The notes under the pieces: model-generated | What the model saw: the letters and a program-made list of their open reading frames with translations, nothing else | Database searches by the model: none | What the model was told of the DNA's origin: nothing | NCBI RefSeq assembly: GCF_026341275.1 | Contig: NZ_JAIFZO010000002.1 | Coordinates: 2,333,264 to 2,397,263, forward strand | Reading direction: 5' to 3' | DNA from: Streptomyces ortus | GTDB lineage: Bacteria > Actinomycetota > Actinomycetes > Streptomycetales > Streptomycetaceae | Length of the DNA: 64,000 bases | Position numbers and translations under genes: made by a program | In this document: in pieces, positions 35,083 through 43,589 of the stretch | Layout: each line of letters starts with the position of its first letter | Position numbering within the stretch: the stretch's first letter is position 1

Positions 35083-36723
35083 ATGACCGAGCACGAACAT
35101 GTACGGGTGGCGGTGATCGGCTCCGGTTTCGCCGGGCTGGGAGCCGCCGTGCGGCTGCGCCGCGAGGGCGTCACCGACTTCGTCGTCCTGGAGCGGGCCG
35201 ACAGCGTGGGCGGGACCTGGCGGGACAACAGCTATCCCGGCTGCGCCTGCGACGTGCCCTCCCACCTCTACTCGTTCTCCTTCGCGCCCAACCCCGACTG
35301 GCCGCGCACCTTCTCCGGGCAGGAACACATCCGCGCCTATCTGGAGCACGTCACCGACGTCTTCGGGCTGCGGGCCCATCTGCGCCTCAACACCGAGGTG
35401 AAGCTGATGACGTGGGACGGCGAGCGGCTGCGCTGGGTGATCGAGACCGGCAGCGGCACCCTCACCGCCGACCTCGTGGTCTCCGCCACCGGGGCGCTCT
35501 CCGACCCCAAGATGCCGGACGTGCCGGGGCTAGACACCTTCCCCGGCAAGGTCTTCCACTCGGCCCGCTGGGACCACGGCTACGACCTGCGCGGCAAGCG
35601 GGTCGCGGTGATCGGCACCGGCGCCTCGGCCATCCAGATCGTCCCGGCGATCCAGCCCGAGGTCGCGAAGCTGACCCTCTTCCAGCGCACCCCGCCCTGG
35701 GTGCTGCCGCGTGTGGACCGGGCCGTCAGCGGCGCCGAGCGCCTGCTGCACCGGACGCTGCCCGTCACGGCCCGGCTGCGGCGCGGACTCCTGTGGGGGA
35801 TCCGGGAGTTGCAGGTCCAGGCGTTCACCAAGCGTCCGAACGAGCTGGGGCTGGTCGAGCGGGTCGCCGAGCGGAACATGTTCCGGGCCATCAAGGATCC
35901 GGAACTGCGGTCCAAGCTGACCCCGTCCTACCGCATCGGCTGCAAGCGCATCCTGCTGTCCAGCACGTACTACCCGGCCCTCGCGAAGCCCAACGTGGAC
36001 GTCGTCGCGAGCGGACTCCGGGAGATCCACGGCTCCACCGTCGTCGCCGCCGACGGCACCGGGACCGAGGTCGACGCGATCGTCTTCGGTACGGGGTTCC
36101 ACGTCACCGACATGCCCATCGCCGACCGGGTCGTCGGCGCGGAGGGGAAGACGCTCGCCGAGGCGTGGTCGGCGTCCGGCATGCGGTCGCTGCGGGGCGC
36201 GACCGCCGCCGGGTTCCCCAACTGGCTGACGATCGTCGGACCCAACACGGGCCTCGGGAACTCCAGCATGATCCTGATGATCGAGTCCCAGCTGAACTAC
36301 CTGGCCGACTACGTACGGCAGTTGGACGTGCTCGGCGGCCGGGCCGCCCTCGACGCGCGCCCCGCCGCGGTCGACGCCTGGAACGACCGCGTCCAGAAGC
36401 GCATGGAGCGGACGGTCTGGTCCACGGGCGGCTGCACCAGCTGGTACCTCGACGAGAACGGCGTCAACACGACCGTCTGGCCGGGCACGACCACCGAGTT
36501 CCGGGGCGCGACCAGGCACGTGGATCTGGCGGAGTACGACCTGATCCGGCGACCCGCGCCCACACCCGAACCCGTTCCCGAACCTGTTCCCGAACCCGTT
36601 CCCGAACCTGTTCCCGAACCCGTTCCCGAATCCGTTCCCGAATCCGAATTCGTACCGGCATCGGCCGCGCAGCCCGCGAAACCGGCCGCCCGTACCAAGA
36701 AGAAGGCCGAGGCAGAAGCATGA
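35083..36723 (+). CDS. FAD-dependent Baeyer-Villiger-type monooxygenase with proline-glutamate tail
   Basis: This 546-aa flavin monooxygenase uses NADPH and O2 to oxygenate a ketone or other organic substrate. The FAD Rossmann motif is VIGSGFAGLGAAVRL (9-23). The fingerprint FPGKVFHSARWD at 153-164 matches FxGxxxHxxxW(P/D) of type I Baeyer-Villiger enzymes. The NADPH Rossmann motif VAVIGTGASAIQIV follows. GGAGG at 35071-35075 sets the ATG at 35083. Residues 495-546 are an added tail of PVPE repeats ending in KKKAEAEA, absent from typical family members. It is translationally coupled to an alpha/beta-hydrolase (ATGA at 36720). Oxygenation followed by ester hydrolysis and alcohol/ketone reduction by the SDR is a plausible catabolic sequence. 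Confidence 0.9.
   Translation: MTEHEHVRVAVIGSGFAGLGAAVRLRREGVTDFVVLERADSVGGTWRDNSYPGCACDVPSHLYSFSFAPNPDWPRTFSGQEHIRAYLEHVTDVFGLRAHLRLNTEVKLMTWDGERLRWVIETGSGTLTADLVVSATGALSDPKMPDVPGLDTFPGKVFHSARWDHGYDLRGKRVAVIGTGASAIQIVPAIQPEVAKLTLFQRTPPWVLPRVDRAVSGAERLLHRTLPVTARLRRGLLWGIRELQVQAFTKRPNELGLVERVAERNMFRAIKDPELRSKLTPSYRIGCKRILLSSTYYPALAKPNVDVVASGLREIHGSTVVAADGTGTEVDAIVFGTGFHVTDMPIADRVVGAEGKTLAEAWSASGMRSLRGATAAGFPNWLTIVGPNTGLGNSSMILMIESQLNYLADYVRQLDVLGGRAALDARPAAVDAWNDRVQKRMERTVWSTGGCTSWYLDENGVNTTVWPGTTTEFRGATRHVDLAEYDLIRRPAPTPEPVPEPVPEPVPEPVPEPVPESVPESEFVPASAAQPAKPAARTKKKAEAEA
36565..36648 (+). repeat. seven 12-bp coding tandem repeats (PEPV/PESV)
   Basis: CCCGAACCCGTT and CCCGAACCTGTT alternate five times, then CCCGAATCCGTT and CCCGAATCCGAA. 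The alternation of C and T at one position gives a 24-bp higher-order unit, a sign of recent block duplication. All units stay in frame and encode the Pro-Glu tail of the monooxygenase. Confidence 0.9.
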
Positions 36724-37646
36724 GCCGACTGACGCGCGAGGCCGCCGGCCCCTACGCGCCGCCCGTCCCCGCACGCGAGCTGACCGCGGTCTCCGCCGAC
36801 GGAGCACGGTTGCACGTCGAGGTGCACGGAGCCGTGGACGACCCGGCCGCCCCCGCGGTGGTGCTCGCGCACGGCTGGACGTGCTCGACCGCCTTCTGGG
36901 CGGCGCAGATACGGGATCTCGCCGCCGACCACCGGGTGATCGTCTACGACCAGCGCGGACACGGGCGCAGTCCCGCCAGCCCCGCGTGCAGCACGGACGG
37001 GCTCGCCGACGACCTGGAGGCGGTGCTCGCGGCCACCCTCGCGCCGGGCGAGAAGGCGGTTCTCGTCGGGCACTCCATGGGCGGGATGACGCTGATCGCC
37101 GCGTCGGAGCGGGCCGGGTTCCGTGAGCACGCCGCCGCGGTACTCCTGTGCAGCACGGGCAGTTCAGGGCTGGTCGCCGAGTCGCTGATGCTGCCGATGC
37201 GGCCCGGCCGGTCGCGTACCTGGCTGACGAAGCGGATCCTCGGGTCGCGGGCGCCGCTCGGACCGGTCACACCGCTCGCCCGGCGGATCCTCAAGTACGG
37301 GACCATGGGGCCCGGTTCGGCGCCGGTCATGGTCGAGGCGTGCGCGCGGATCGTGCACGCGTGTCCCCGGCAGGTGCGGTATTCCTGGTCGAAGGTGCTC
37401 GACCTGCTCGATCTCGACCACGCGGTAAGGGAGTTGCACGTGCCCACCGCGGTCGTGGTCGGTACGGCCGACCGGCTGACGCCCCCCGTGCACGCACGCT
37501 CCCTGGTCGCCGCGCTGCCGAACTGCGTCGGCTCCACCGAGCTGCCCGGAATCGGGCACATGACCCCCATCGAGGCACCCGACCTGGTCACCGCCCGGAT
37601 ACGGGAACTCGTCGCCAACTACGCAGTGCTCAAGGAGGGCGCATGA
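36720..37646 (+). CDS. alpha/beta-hydrolase
   Basis: This 308-aa alpha/beta-fold hydrolase has the nucleophile elbow GHSMGG (about 121-126), the oxyanion-strand motif AHGWTCS, an acid in VVVGTADRLTP, and catalytic His in GIGHMTPIEAP. The ATG overlaps the monooxygenase stop, and its own stop overlaps the SDR start (ATGA at 37643). In this operon it would hydrolyse the ester or lactone made by the Baeyer-Villiger step. Substrate unknown. Confidence 0.9.
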   Translation: MSRLTREAAGPYAPPVPARELTAVSADGARLHVEVHGAVDDPAAPAVVLAHGWTCSTAFWAAQIRDLAADHRVIVYDQRGHGRSPASPACSTDGLADDLEAVLAATLAPGEKAVLVGHSMGGMTLIAASERAGFREHAAAVLLCSTGSSGLVAESLMLPMRPGRSRTWLTKRILGSRAPLGPVTPLARRILKYGTMGPGSAPVMVEACARIVHACPRQVRYSWSKVLDLLDLDHAVRELHVPTAVVVGTADRLTPPVHARSLVAALPNCVGSTELPGIGHMTPIEAPDLVTARIRELVANYAVLKEGA

Positions 37647-38554
37647 GCAGGGTCGGTCTTCAAGGACAGGTCGCCGTCGTCACGGGGGCCGCGCGGGGTG
37701 TCGGGGAACTCCTCGCCCGCAAGCTCTCCGCGCGCGGCGCCACCGTCGCGCTCGTAGGTCTCGAACCCGAGGAACTGAAGGGTGTCTCCGAGCGGCTGCA
37801 CGGCGAGAGCGGGTACTGGCACGCCGACGTCACCGACCACGAGGCGATGGCGGAGGTCGCGCGGGAGGTGAAGGCGCGGTTCGGGAAGGTCGACATCGTC
37901 GTCGCCAACGCCGGGGTCGCCAACGGCGGTCCTTTCGTCGACTCCGACCCGGTCGCCTGGCGGCGGGTCATCGAGGTGAACCTCATCGGTTCGGCCGTCA
38001 CCGCCCGGGCCTTCCTGCCCGTCCTCATGGAGAGCCGCGGCTATCTGCTCCAGATCGCCTCGCTCGCCGCGATCACGCCCGCGCCGATGATGAGCGCGTA
38101 CTGCGCGTCCAAGTCGGGCGTCGAGGCGTACGCGCACAGCCTGCGGGCCGAGGTCGGGTACAAGGGCGTACGCGTCGGGGTCGGGTACCTCTCCTGGACC
38201 GACACCGACATGGTGCGCGGGGCCGACCAGGACGACGTCATGCGGGAGTTGCGGCAGCGGCTGCCGTGGCCCGCCAACAAGACGTACCCGCTCGGTCCCG
38301 CCGTCGACCGGATCGTGGCCGGGATCGAGCGCAGGTCCAGCCATGTGTACGGGCAGTGGTGGCTGCGCGGGATGCAGGGGATACGGGGATACCTTCCGGC
38401 GCTCATCGGGACCGTCGGGCAGCGGGAGATGCGGCGGTTCGCACCGCGGCTGGGGAGTGTCGGGACGGGGCTCGTCGGTGCGGGCGGGGAGGCTGACGAG
38501 ACGGGTCGGACCACGGGGGAGGAAACCGGGCAGGACAAGGTCGGAACACTGTGA
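37643..38554 (+). CDS. short-chain dehydrogenase/reductase
   Basis: This 303-aa NAD(P)-dependent oxidoreductase has the cofactor motif TGAARGVGE (TGxxxGxG), the NAG structural motif in VVANAGVANGG, and the catalytic tetrad Ser in LLQIASLA with Y-x3-K in SAYCASKSGV. The extension after residue 250 is Gly/Thr/Glu-rich. It is the third, coupled gene of the monooxygenase operon and would interconvert alcohol and ketone intermediates. The stop at 38554 is followed by 94 bp before the next gene. Confidence 0.9.
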   Translation: MSRVGLQGQVAVVTGAARGVGELLARKLSARGATVALVGLEPEELKGVSERLHGESGYWHADVTDHEAMAEVAREVKARFGKVDIVVANAGVANGGPFVDSDPVAWRRVIEVNLIGSAVTARAFLPVLMESRGYLLQIASLAAITPAPMMSAYCASKSGVEAYAHSLRAEVGYKGVRVGVGYLSWTDTDMVRGADQDDVMRELRQRLPWPANKTYPLGPAVDRIVAGIERRSSHVYGQWWLRGMQGIRGYLPALIGTVGQREMRRFAPRLGSVGTGLVGAGGEADETGRTTGEETGQDKVGTL

Positions 38555-38648
38555 GTCACCGACCGTAACTGACCGAAATGCGCGTGATGTCCGGGCGTGT
38601 CACGCTGGTCGAGGCCCAACCCCCTCACCCAAAACGGGAGTGAACCTC

Positions 38649-38870
38649 ATGGCCATGAAGGACCAGTTCCAGGACAAGACCGACGAGCTTCAGCGCAACG
38701 CGAAGCAGCGGCTCGGCGAGCGTCGTGACCAGGTGGGCGAGCGTGGGCAGCAGATGCCCGAGCGTGAGCGTCCCGCCGAGCGGGAGCGGCCCGACCGTGA
38801 GCGGCCCGAGCGGTCTGAGCGACCGGAGCGGTCGGAGCGGTCTGAGCGGCGTGACGAGTTCGACGTCTGA
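38649..38870 (+). CDS. small charged CsbD-like protein with Arg-Glu-Pro repeats
   Basis: This is a 73-aa protein, ATG 38649, with GGGAG 9 bp upstream. The first 35 residues (KDQFQDKTDELQRNAKQRLG) resemble CsbD/LEA-type stress proteins: short, Lys/Gln/Glu-rich amphipathic helix. The second half is built of ERP/ERPERSE-type repeats and should be disordered. No catalytic role is expected. A rho-independent terminator follows at 38919. Function unknown. Confidence 0.7.
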   Translation: MAMKDQFQDKTDELQRNAKQRLGERRDQVGERGQQMPERERPAERERPDRERPERSERPERSERSERRDEFDV

Positions 38871-38918
38871 GACGTCCGACTCGGCTGAGCTTTCAGCGTT
38901 CGGCCTTGGCCGGAATTG

Positions 38919-38957
38919 ACGTGGGGTGCCCTCTTCTGTGGGGTGCCCCACGTTTTT
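38919..38957 (+). terminator. rho-independent terminator
   Basis: ACGTGGGG (38919-38926) pairs with CCCCACGT (38946-38953), with partial inner pairing, and is followed immediately by TTTTT. It lies 49 bp after the CsbD-like gene. Confidence 0.8.
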
Positions 38958-38996
38958 CGTTGTCTGTGGGGGCGCGTTGGTGGGTGGGGGGTGGTT

Positions 38997-39115
38997 GCGC
39001 AGTTCCCCGCGCCCCTGAAGGGCGAAAGGACTGCGCCGTTCCCCGCGCCCCCAAAAGTGCGCCCCTGAAAGTGCGCTCCTGACGGGCGCCCCGTCAGGGG
39101 TGCGGGGAACTGCGC
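38997..39115. repeat. Streptomyces intergenic inverted repeat
   Basis: The 22-nt arms at 38997-39018 (GCGCAGTTCCCCGCGCCCCT...) and 39094-39115 are complementary except at one position. Additional partial copies (CTGCGCCGTTCCCCGCGCCC, 39031 onward) lie in the loop. This family of G/C-rich intergenic repeats is common in Streptomyces genomes. Here it sits between convergent transcripts and probably folds in RNA as a bidirectional terminator. Confidence 0.75.
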
Positions 39116-39152
39116 GGCCCGCCCCTACCGCCCGCAGGATGCAGCGACTCGG

Positions 39153-42100
39153 TCAGTCCCACCCTTCTCCATCCCCCCGGCAGGGGCGAGGTGGCAGCCG
39201 GGGGCGGGACCGGTCGGGGAGGTTCGTGTAGGGGGGTGGGGTCGCCGCCGGGTGAAGGGCCAGCAGGTCCAGAGCCAGCCGCACCGCGTCGTCCAACTGC
39301 GCGTGCCGCCCCTCCGCCCAGTCGAGAGGTGTACGCAGCACCTCCAGGTCAGGAGCGACCCCGTGGTTCTCCACACCCCACCCGTACGCGTCGAAGAACG
39401 CCGCGTTCATCGGAACCGTGATGACCGACCCGTCCCCCAGTTCGTGGCGCCCGGTCATCCCGACCACCCCGCCCCACGTGCGCTGCCCCACCACCGGCCC
39501 CAGTTTCAGCAGTTTGAAGGCGGCGGTGATCATGTCGCCGTCCGACGAGGTCATCTCGTCGGCCAGCGCGACCACCGGCCCGCGCGGGGCGTTGGACGCG
39601 TACGACACCGGCTGCGCGTTGCGGGTCAGGTCCCAGCCCATGATCGTACGGGTGAGTTTCTCGATGACCAGCTCGCTGATGTGGCCGCCCGCGTTGCCGC
39701 GTACGTCGACGATGAGGGCGGGCCGTGACACCTCCATCCGCAGATCGCGGTTGAACTGGGCCCAGCCCGAGCCCCCCATGTCGGGGATGTGCAGATAGCC
39801 GCACCGGCCGCCGCTCAACTCCCGTACCACAGCGCGGCGTTTGGCCACCCAGTCCTGGTAGCGGAGCGGGCGCTCGTCGACCAGGGGGACCACCGCCACC
39901 CGGCGCGAACACCCCGTACTCGCCCTACTCGCCGTACTCGCCGTATTCGTCGTACTCCCCGAGTCCTCCGCCGGGGTGAAGGTGAGTTCCACCGTCGTAC
40001 CGCCCGCCCCCGCGAGCAGCGGGAACGGGCCGGTGACCGGGTCCACCGGCCGCCCGTCCACATGCGTCAGCCGCGCGCCCTCGCGGATGCCCGTACCGGC
40101 CAGCGGTGAGCGCGCCTTGGAGTCGGAGGAGTCACCGGGCAGGATGCGCTTGACGACCCAGTTCCCGTCCCTGCGGACGAAGTTGGCGCCCAGCAGGCCC
40201 TGGGGGCGCTGGTAGTGCGGCGGCCCTTCGTTGCGCCGCGCGGCGACCACGTACGCGTGCGAGGTGCCCAGTTCGCCCAGTACCTCGCGGAGCAGGTCCG
40301 CGAACTCGTCCGGGGACGCGACCCGTTCGACCAGCGGACGGTACTGGTCGAGGACGCCCGGCCAGTCGATGCCGCACATGCCGGGTTCCCAGAAGTACGC
40401 GTGGATGAGGCGGCCCGCCTCGGCGTACGCCTGACGCCATTCCGCGGCCGGGTCGGCCTCGTGCAGGATGCGGCGCAGGTCGATCCAGACGGTCGTGTCC
40501 CCGTCGCCCGGCTCGGTGGACGGGACGGCCCGCAGCTCTCCCTCGTCGATCACGACGAGTCGGCTGCCGTCGCCGCTGGGCGCGAACCAGTCGAGGTGGT
40601 CGACGAGTTCGGACTTCTTCGCCTTGGCGAGGTTGAAGTACTCCAGGGTCGGCCGGCCGCTGGTGTCGTCCGGGTTCGCGAACGTCTCGCCCAGCGCCCC
40701 CGAGATCGGCCAGCGCAGCCAGACGAGCCCGCCGCCCGCGACCGGGTACAGCGCCGAGTACTTGGAGGCCGTGACCGGGAACGGCGTCACCCGGCTCTCC
40801 AGACCCTCGGTCTCGACGGTCACCGTCCCCGGCCCCCCGTCCCCGCCTCCACCGCCCTCGTCGTCCAGGCCGCCGGCCGCCGGGCGGCCCTCGGGGGTCA
40901 GCGCGAACGGGGACGGGGTCGCCGAGGACAGCGGTACGAGGTACGGGCGGCAGCCCAGCGGGAAGGAGAGGTCGCCGGTGTGGACGTCGTACACCGGGTC
41001 GAAGCCGCGCCAGGAGAGGAAGGCGAGGAAGCGGCCGTCGCGGGTGAAGACCGGGTTCTCGTCCTCGAATCGGCCGTTGGTGACGTCGACCACCGTGCGG
41101 GCGCCGGGCCCGTCGATCCGCGCCAGCTTGATCTGGCGGAGGGTGCGGCCGATGCCCGGATGCGACCAGGTCAGCCAGGTGCCGTCGGGGGAGAAGGCGA
41201 GGTCGCGTACGGGCCCGTTGACGGACCGGACGAGTTCAGTGACCCCACCGGTCCCGCCCCTCTCGCCCCCCTCATCCCTCTCACCCCTCTCACCCTCCTT
41301 GTCCTTGTCTTCGTCCTCGTTCTCGTTCTCGTCCTCGTCCACGGTGAGCAGCAGCAGGCGGCCGTCGTGCGCGGCGATCGCGAGTCGTTCGCCCTTCGGG
41401 TCGGAGACGAGTTCCAGGACGCGGCCCAGCCTCCCCGCGGCCAGCCGGCGGGGCTCGCGGGCACCCGTCGCACGCGGCAGATACGCGATCTCGACGGCGT
41501 CCTCGCCCTCCGCGTCCGTCACGTACGCCACCTGCCCGCCGCTGCCGAGCATCTCCGGCAGCCGGACGCGGACGCCCGGGGTGTCGGCGATGGTGCGCGC
41601 CGGGCCGTCGCGGTGCGTGAGCCAGTACAGGCTGCCGCGGACGACGACCGCGCTCGCCCGGCCCGTCTCGTCCACGGAGATCCCGTCGACGTGCTGGGCG
41701 GCCGGCACCTGGTAGGGGCGGCGTCCCGCGCGCGGCCCGCCGAGCCGGACGTCGAGGCGGCGCGGCCGGGCGTCCGCGGCCAGGTCGTCGACGATCCACA
41801 GATCGCCCGCGCACTGGTAGACGACGCGGCTGCCGTCGCTGGACGCGTGCCGGGCGTAGAACGCGTCGTGATCGGTGTGGCGCCGCAGGCCGGAGCCGTC
41901 GTGCAGGCACGAGTACAGGTTGCCGACGCCCTCGTGGTCGGAGAGGAAGGCGATCCGGTCACCGACGAACATCGGCGAGTCCAGGTGCCCGTCGAGGTCG
42001 GCGAGCAGGCGCCGGCCGTGCAGCCAGAGCCGCCCGGTGGCGCCACCGCGGTAGCGCTTCCAGGCGGCGGGCTCGTGCGGGGGCGTACCGGTGAGGAGCA

Positions 42101-42620
42101 GGGTCCTGCGCTCGCCGTCGACATCGGCGACCGCGAGGTCGGAGACCGGGCCCCACGGCAGTTTGCGGCCGGGCTCGCCGTCGACCGGCACGCTGTAGGC
42201 CCAGGTGTAGTAGGAGAAGGGCTCCCCGTGCGAGGCGACGGCGAGGATCTCGCAGGTGCCTTCCGCGTCGGGGGGCGACCAGCCGCAGACCCGGGTGTCG
42301 GCGTTGCCCCAGTAGGTGAGCCGCCGGGCGGGGCCGCCGTCGACGGGGGCCAGGTGGATCTCCGGCACGAGACTGCGCCAGGTCGTGTACGCGAGGTGCC
42401 GTCCGTCGGGGGAGAAGCGCGGGTGGCTGACCTTGGTCCGGTCAACGGTCACCCGCCAGGCGCGGCCGGGCCCGTCGAGGGGGGCCACCCAGAGATCGTC
42501 CTCGGCCACGAAGCAGAGCCGGTCCCCGCCGAGATGCGGGAACCGCAGGTAGGAGGCGGAACCGCGGCCGGCCCCGGACGCGTACGTGTACTCGTTCCCG
42601 GTCTCGTTCTCGTCGCTCAC
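39153..42620 (-). CDS. tricorn protease (S41 family)
   Basis: This protein of about 1155 aa degrades oligopeptides released by the proteasome or other proteases. Residues 15-650 are beta-propeller repeats (FSPDGRHLAYTTW, LAFSPDGTWLTWSHP). A PDZ-like segment lies at about 850-920 (GIREGARLTHVDGRPV). The C-terminal S41 core has YLHIPDMGGSGWAQFNRDL and ALADEMTSSDGDMITAAF, with the presumed nucleophile at Ser1025/1026. An acidic/basic low-complexity insertion (ENENEDEDKDKEGER) sits inside the propeller near residues 425-455. The start is placed at GTG 42620, just outside the operator region shared with the divergent TetR gene; the longer open frame upstream overlaps that gene and is not used. There is no signal peptide, so it is cytoplasmic. 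Confidence 0.9.
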   Translation of the reverse strand: MSDENETGNEYTYASGAGRGSASYLRFPHLGGDRLCFVAEDDLWVAPLDGPGRAWRVTVDRTKVSHPRFSPDGRHLAYTTWRSLVPEIHLAPVDGGPARRLTYWGNADTRVCGWSPPDAEGTCEILAVASHGEPFSYYTWAYSVPVDGEPGRKLPWGPVSDLAVADVDGERRTLLLTGTPPHEPAAWKRYRGGATGRLWLHGRRLLADLDGHLDSPMFVGDRIAFLSDHEGVGNLYSCLHDGSGLRRHTDHDAFYARHASSDGSRVVYQCAGDLWIVDDLAADARPRRLDVRLGGPRAGRRPYQVPAAQHVDGISVDETGRASAVVVRGSLYWLTHRDGPARTIADTPGVRVRLPEMLGSGGQVAYVTDAEGEDAVEIAYLPRATGAREPRRLAAGRLGRVLELVSDPKGERLAIAAHDGRLLLLTVDEDENENEDEDKDKEGERGERDEGGERGGTGGVTELVRSVNGPVRDLAFSPDGTWLTWSHPGIGRTLRQIKLARIDGPGARTVVDVTNGRFEDENPVFTRDGRFLAFLSWRGFDPVYDVHTGDLSFPLGCRPYLVPLSSATPSPFALTPEGRPAAGGLDDEGGGGGDGGPGTVTVETEGLESRVTPFPVTASKYSALYPVAGGGLVWLRWPISGALGETFANPDDTSGRPTLEYFNLAKAKKSELVDHLDWFAPSGDGSRLVVIDEGELRAVPSTEPGDGDTTVWIDLRRILHEADPAAEWRQAYAEAGRLIHAYFWEPGMCGIDWPGVLDQYRPLVERVASPDEFADLLREVLGELGTSHAYVVAARRNEGPPHYQRPQGLLGANFVRRDGNWVVKRILPGDSSDSKARSPLAGTGIREGARLTHVDGRPVDPVTGPFPLLAGAGGTTVELTFTPAEDSGSTTNTASTASRASTGCSRRVAVVPLVDERPLRYQDWVAKRRAVVRELSGGRCGYLHIPDMGGSGWAQFNRDLRMEVSRPALIVDVRGNAGGHISELVIEKLTRTIMGWDLTRNAQPVSYASNAPRGPVVALADEMTSSDGDMITAAFKLLKLGPVVGQRTWGGVVGMTGRHELGDGSVITVPMNAAFFDAYGWGVENHGVAPDLEVLRTPLDWAEGRHAQLDDAVRLALDLLALHPAATPPPYTNLPDRSRPRLPPRPCRGDGEGWD

Positions 42621-42692
42621 CCACCCATGCTTTTCCGGTGGGCGGGGCCCGGCAACTCGTGGTCGCGGACGGACGCGTGACCCACCACACGT

Positions 42693-42707
42693 ACGAAACG
42701 GTTTCGT
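42693..42707. promoter_or_regulatory. 15-bp palindrome, probable TetR operator 1
   Basis: ACGAAAC-G-GTTTCGT is a perfect 7-1-7 inverted repeat in the 156-bp gap between the tricorn and TetR start codons. A matching second site lies 47 bp away. Presence of two such sites between divergent genes is typical of TetR autoregulation. Confidence 0.75.
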
Positions 42708-42739
42708 TTCGTTGACGTGCAGGGTATCTTCGGGGGAGT

Positions 42740-42754
42740 ACGAGACAGTTTCGT
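42740..42754. promoter_or_regulatory. 15-bp palindrome, probable TetR operator 2
   Basis: ACGAGAC-A-GTTTCGT differs from the perfect site at 42693 by one arm base and the centre. It overlaps the likely -10/start region of the TetR gene; a TTGACG hexamer lies at 42712. Binding here would block transcription of the regulator itself. Confidence 0.7.
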
Positions 42755-42776
42755 TCGAATGGAAGCGGTGAATGGG

Positions 42777-43367
42777 ATGGCTGAGACAGCAACGACGCGT
42801 CGCAGCCGGCTCACGCCCGAGCGCGAGGCCGAGTTGTACGAGGCCGTGCTCGACCTGCTCCGGGAGGTCGGTTACGACTCCCTGACCATGGACGCCGTGG
42901 CGGCCCGCACCCGGTCGAGCAAGGCCACCCTCTACCGCCAGTGGGGCGGCAAGGCCGAACTGGTCGCCAGGTCGGTCCGGCACCACAAACCGACCGGCCT
43001 CGCCAGCGTGGACACCGGTTCCCTGCGGGGGGACCTGCACGCGATGACGACCCGCCAGGGCGACTGTGAGATGGAGCAGAACTCCTCCCTCATGCGCGCC
43101 CTGGGGACGGCGGCCCACTCGAACCCCGAGCTGCTGACCGCCCTGAGGGAGTGGCTGGTCGAACCGGAACTGGGGGAGATGCGCCAGGTGGTGCAGCGTG
43201 CCGTCGACCGCGGCGAGGTCCGTGCGGACAACCGCGCGATCGACTACGTGCTGCACATGATCATCGGGGCCTTCGTGGCCCGGACGATGATCGACGACGA
43301 GCCGCCCACGCAGGCGTTCCTCGCCTCGTACATCGACGCGGTGGTCGTCCCCGCCCTCGTCGCCTGA
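42777..43367 (+). CDS. TetR-family transcriptional regulator
   Basis: This 196-aa protein has a helix-turn-helix at about 15-60 (LYEAVLDLLREVGYDSLTMD, ARTRSSKATLYRQWGGK). The ligand-binding C-terminal domain ends in VLHMIIGAFVARTMI. ATG 42777 is chosen as the natural N-terminus; ATG 42759 is also in frame. It diverges from the tricorn protease gene and probably represses it and itself through the two palindromes between them. Confidence 0.9.
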   Translation: MAETATTRRSRLTPEREAELYEAVLDLLREVGYDSLTMDAVAARTRSSKATLYRQWGGKAELVARSVRHHKPTGLASVDTGSLRGDLHAMTTRQGDCEMEQNSSLMRALGTAAHSNPELLTALREWLVEPELGEMRQVVQRAVDRGEVRADNRAIDYVLHMIIGAFVARTMIDDEPPTQAFLASYIDAVVVPALVA

Positions 43368-43589
43368 TTGCGCTCCCGCCCGACTCGGCGGCGGTGGCGG
43401 TGACCGTGACGGTTGTAGTCGTCATGACGGCGGTCTTCGGCGGCTTCATCGGCTGCCTCGCCATCGGTGGGCTCGCCATCGGCCGGCTTTCCGTCGGCCG
43501 GCTTTCCGTCGGCCGGTCCGGCGACCCGCGCCGCGCACACCCCGCAACCCGTTCGCCTGCGTCGTACACGCACCGCTAGCGTGCCGGGT

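Noticed and set aside
35031..37646. An 871-aa open frame covering the monooxygenase and hydrolase region
   Set aside because: Its first 563 residues are the Arg/Pro-rich out-of-frame reading of the monooxygenase gene. Only the part from 36720 is the hydrolase.
39153..43256. A 1367-aa version of the tricorn protease
   Set aside because: The extra 212 N-terminal residues overlap the TetR gene and both operators. The propeller homology begins near GTG 42620.
43410..43579. Possible small membrane protein with Gly-Leu-Ala-Ile-Gly-type repeats before the YbaK gene
   Set aside because: No ATG with a ribosome-binding site. The repeats come from tandem GGCCGGCTTTCCGTC copies in the DNA, and the frame continues from the TetR gene region.
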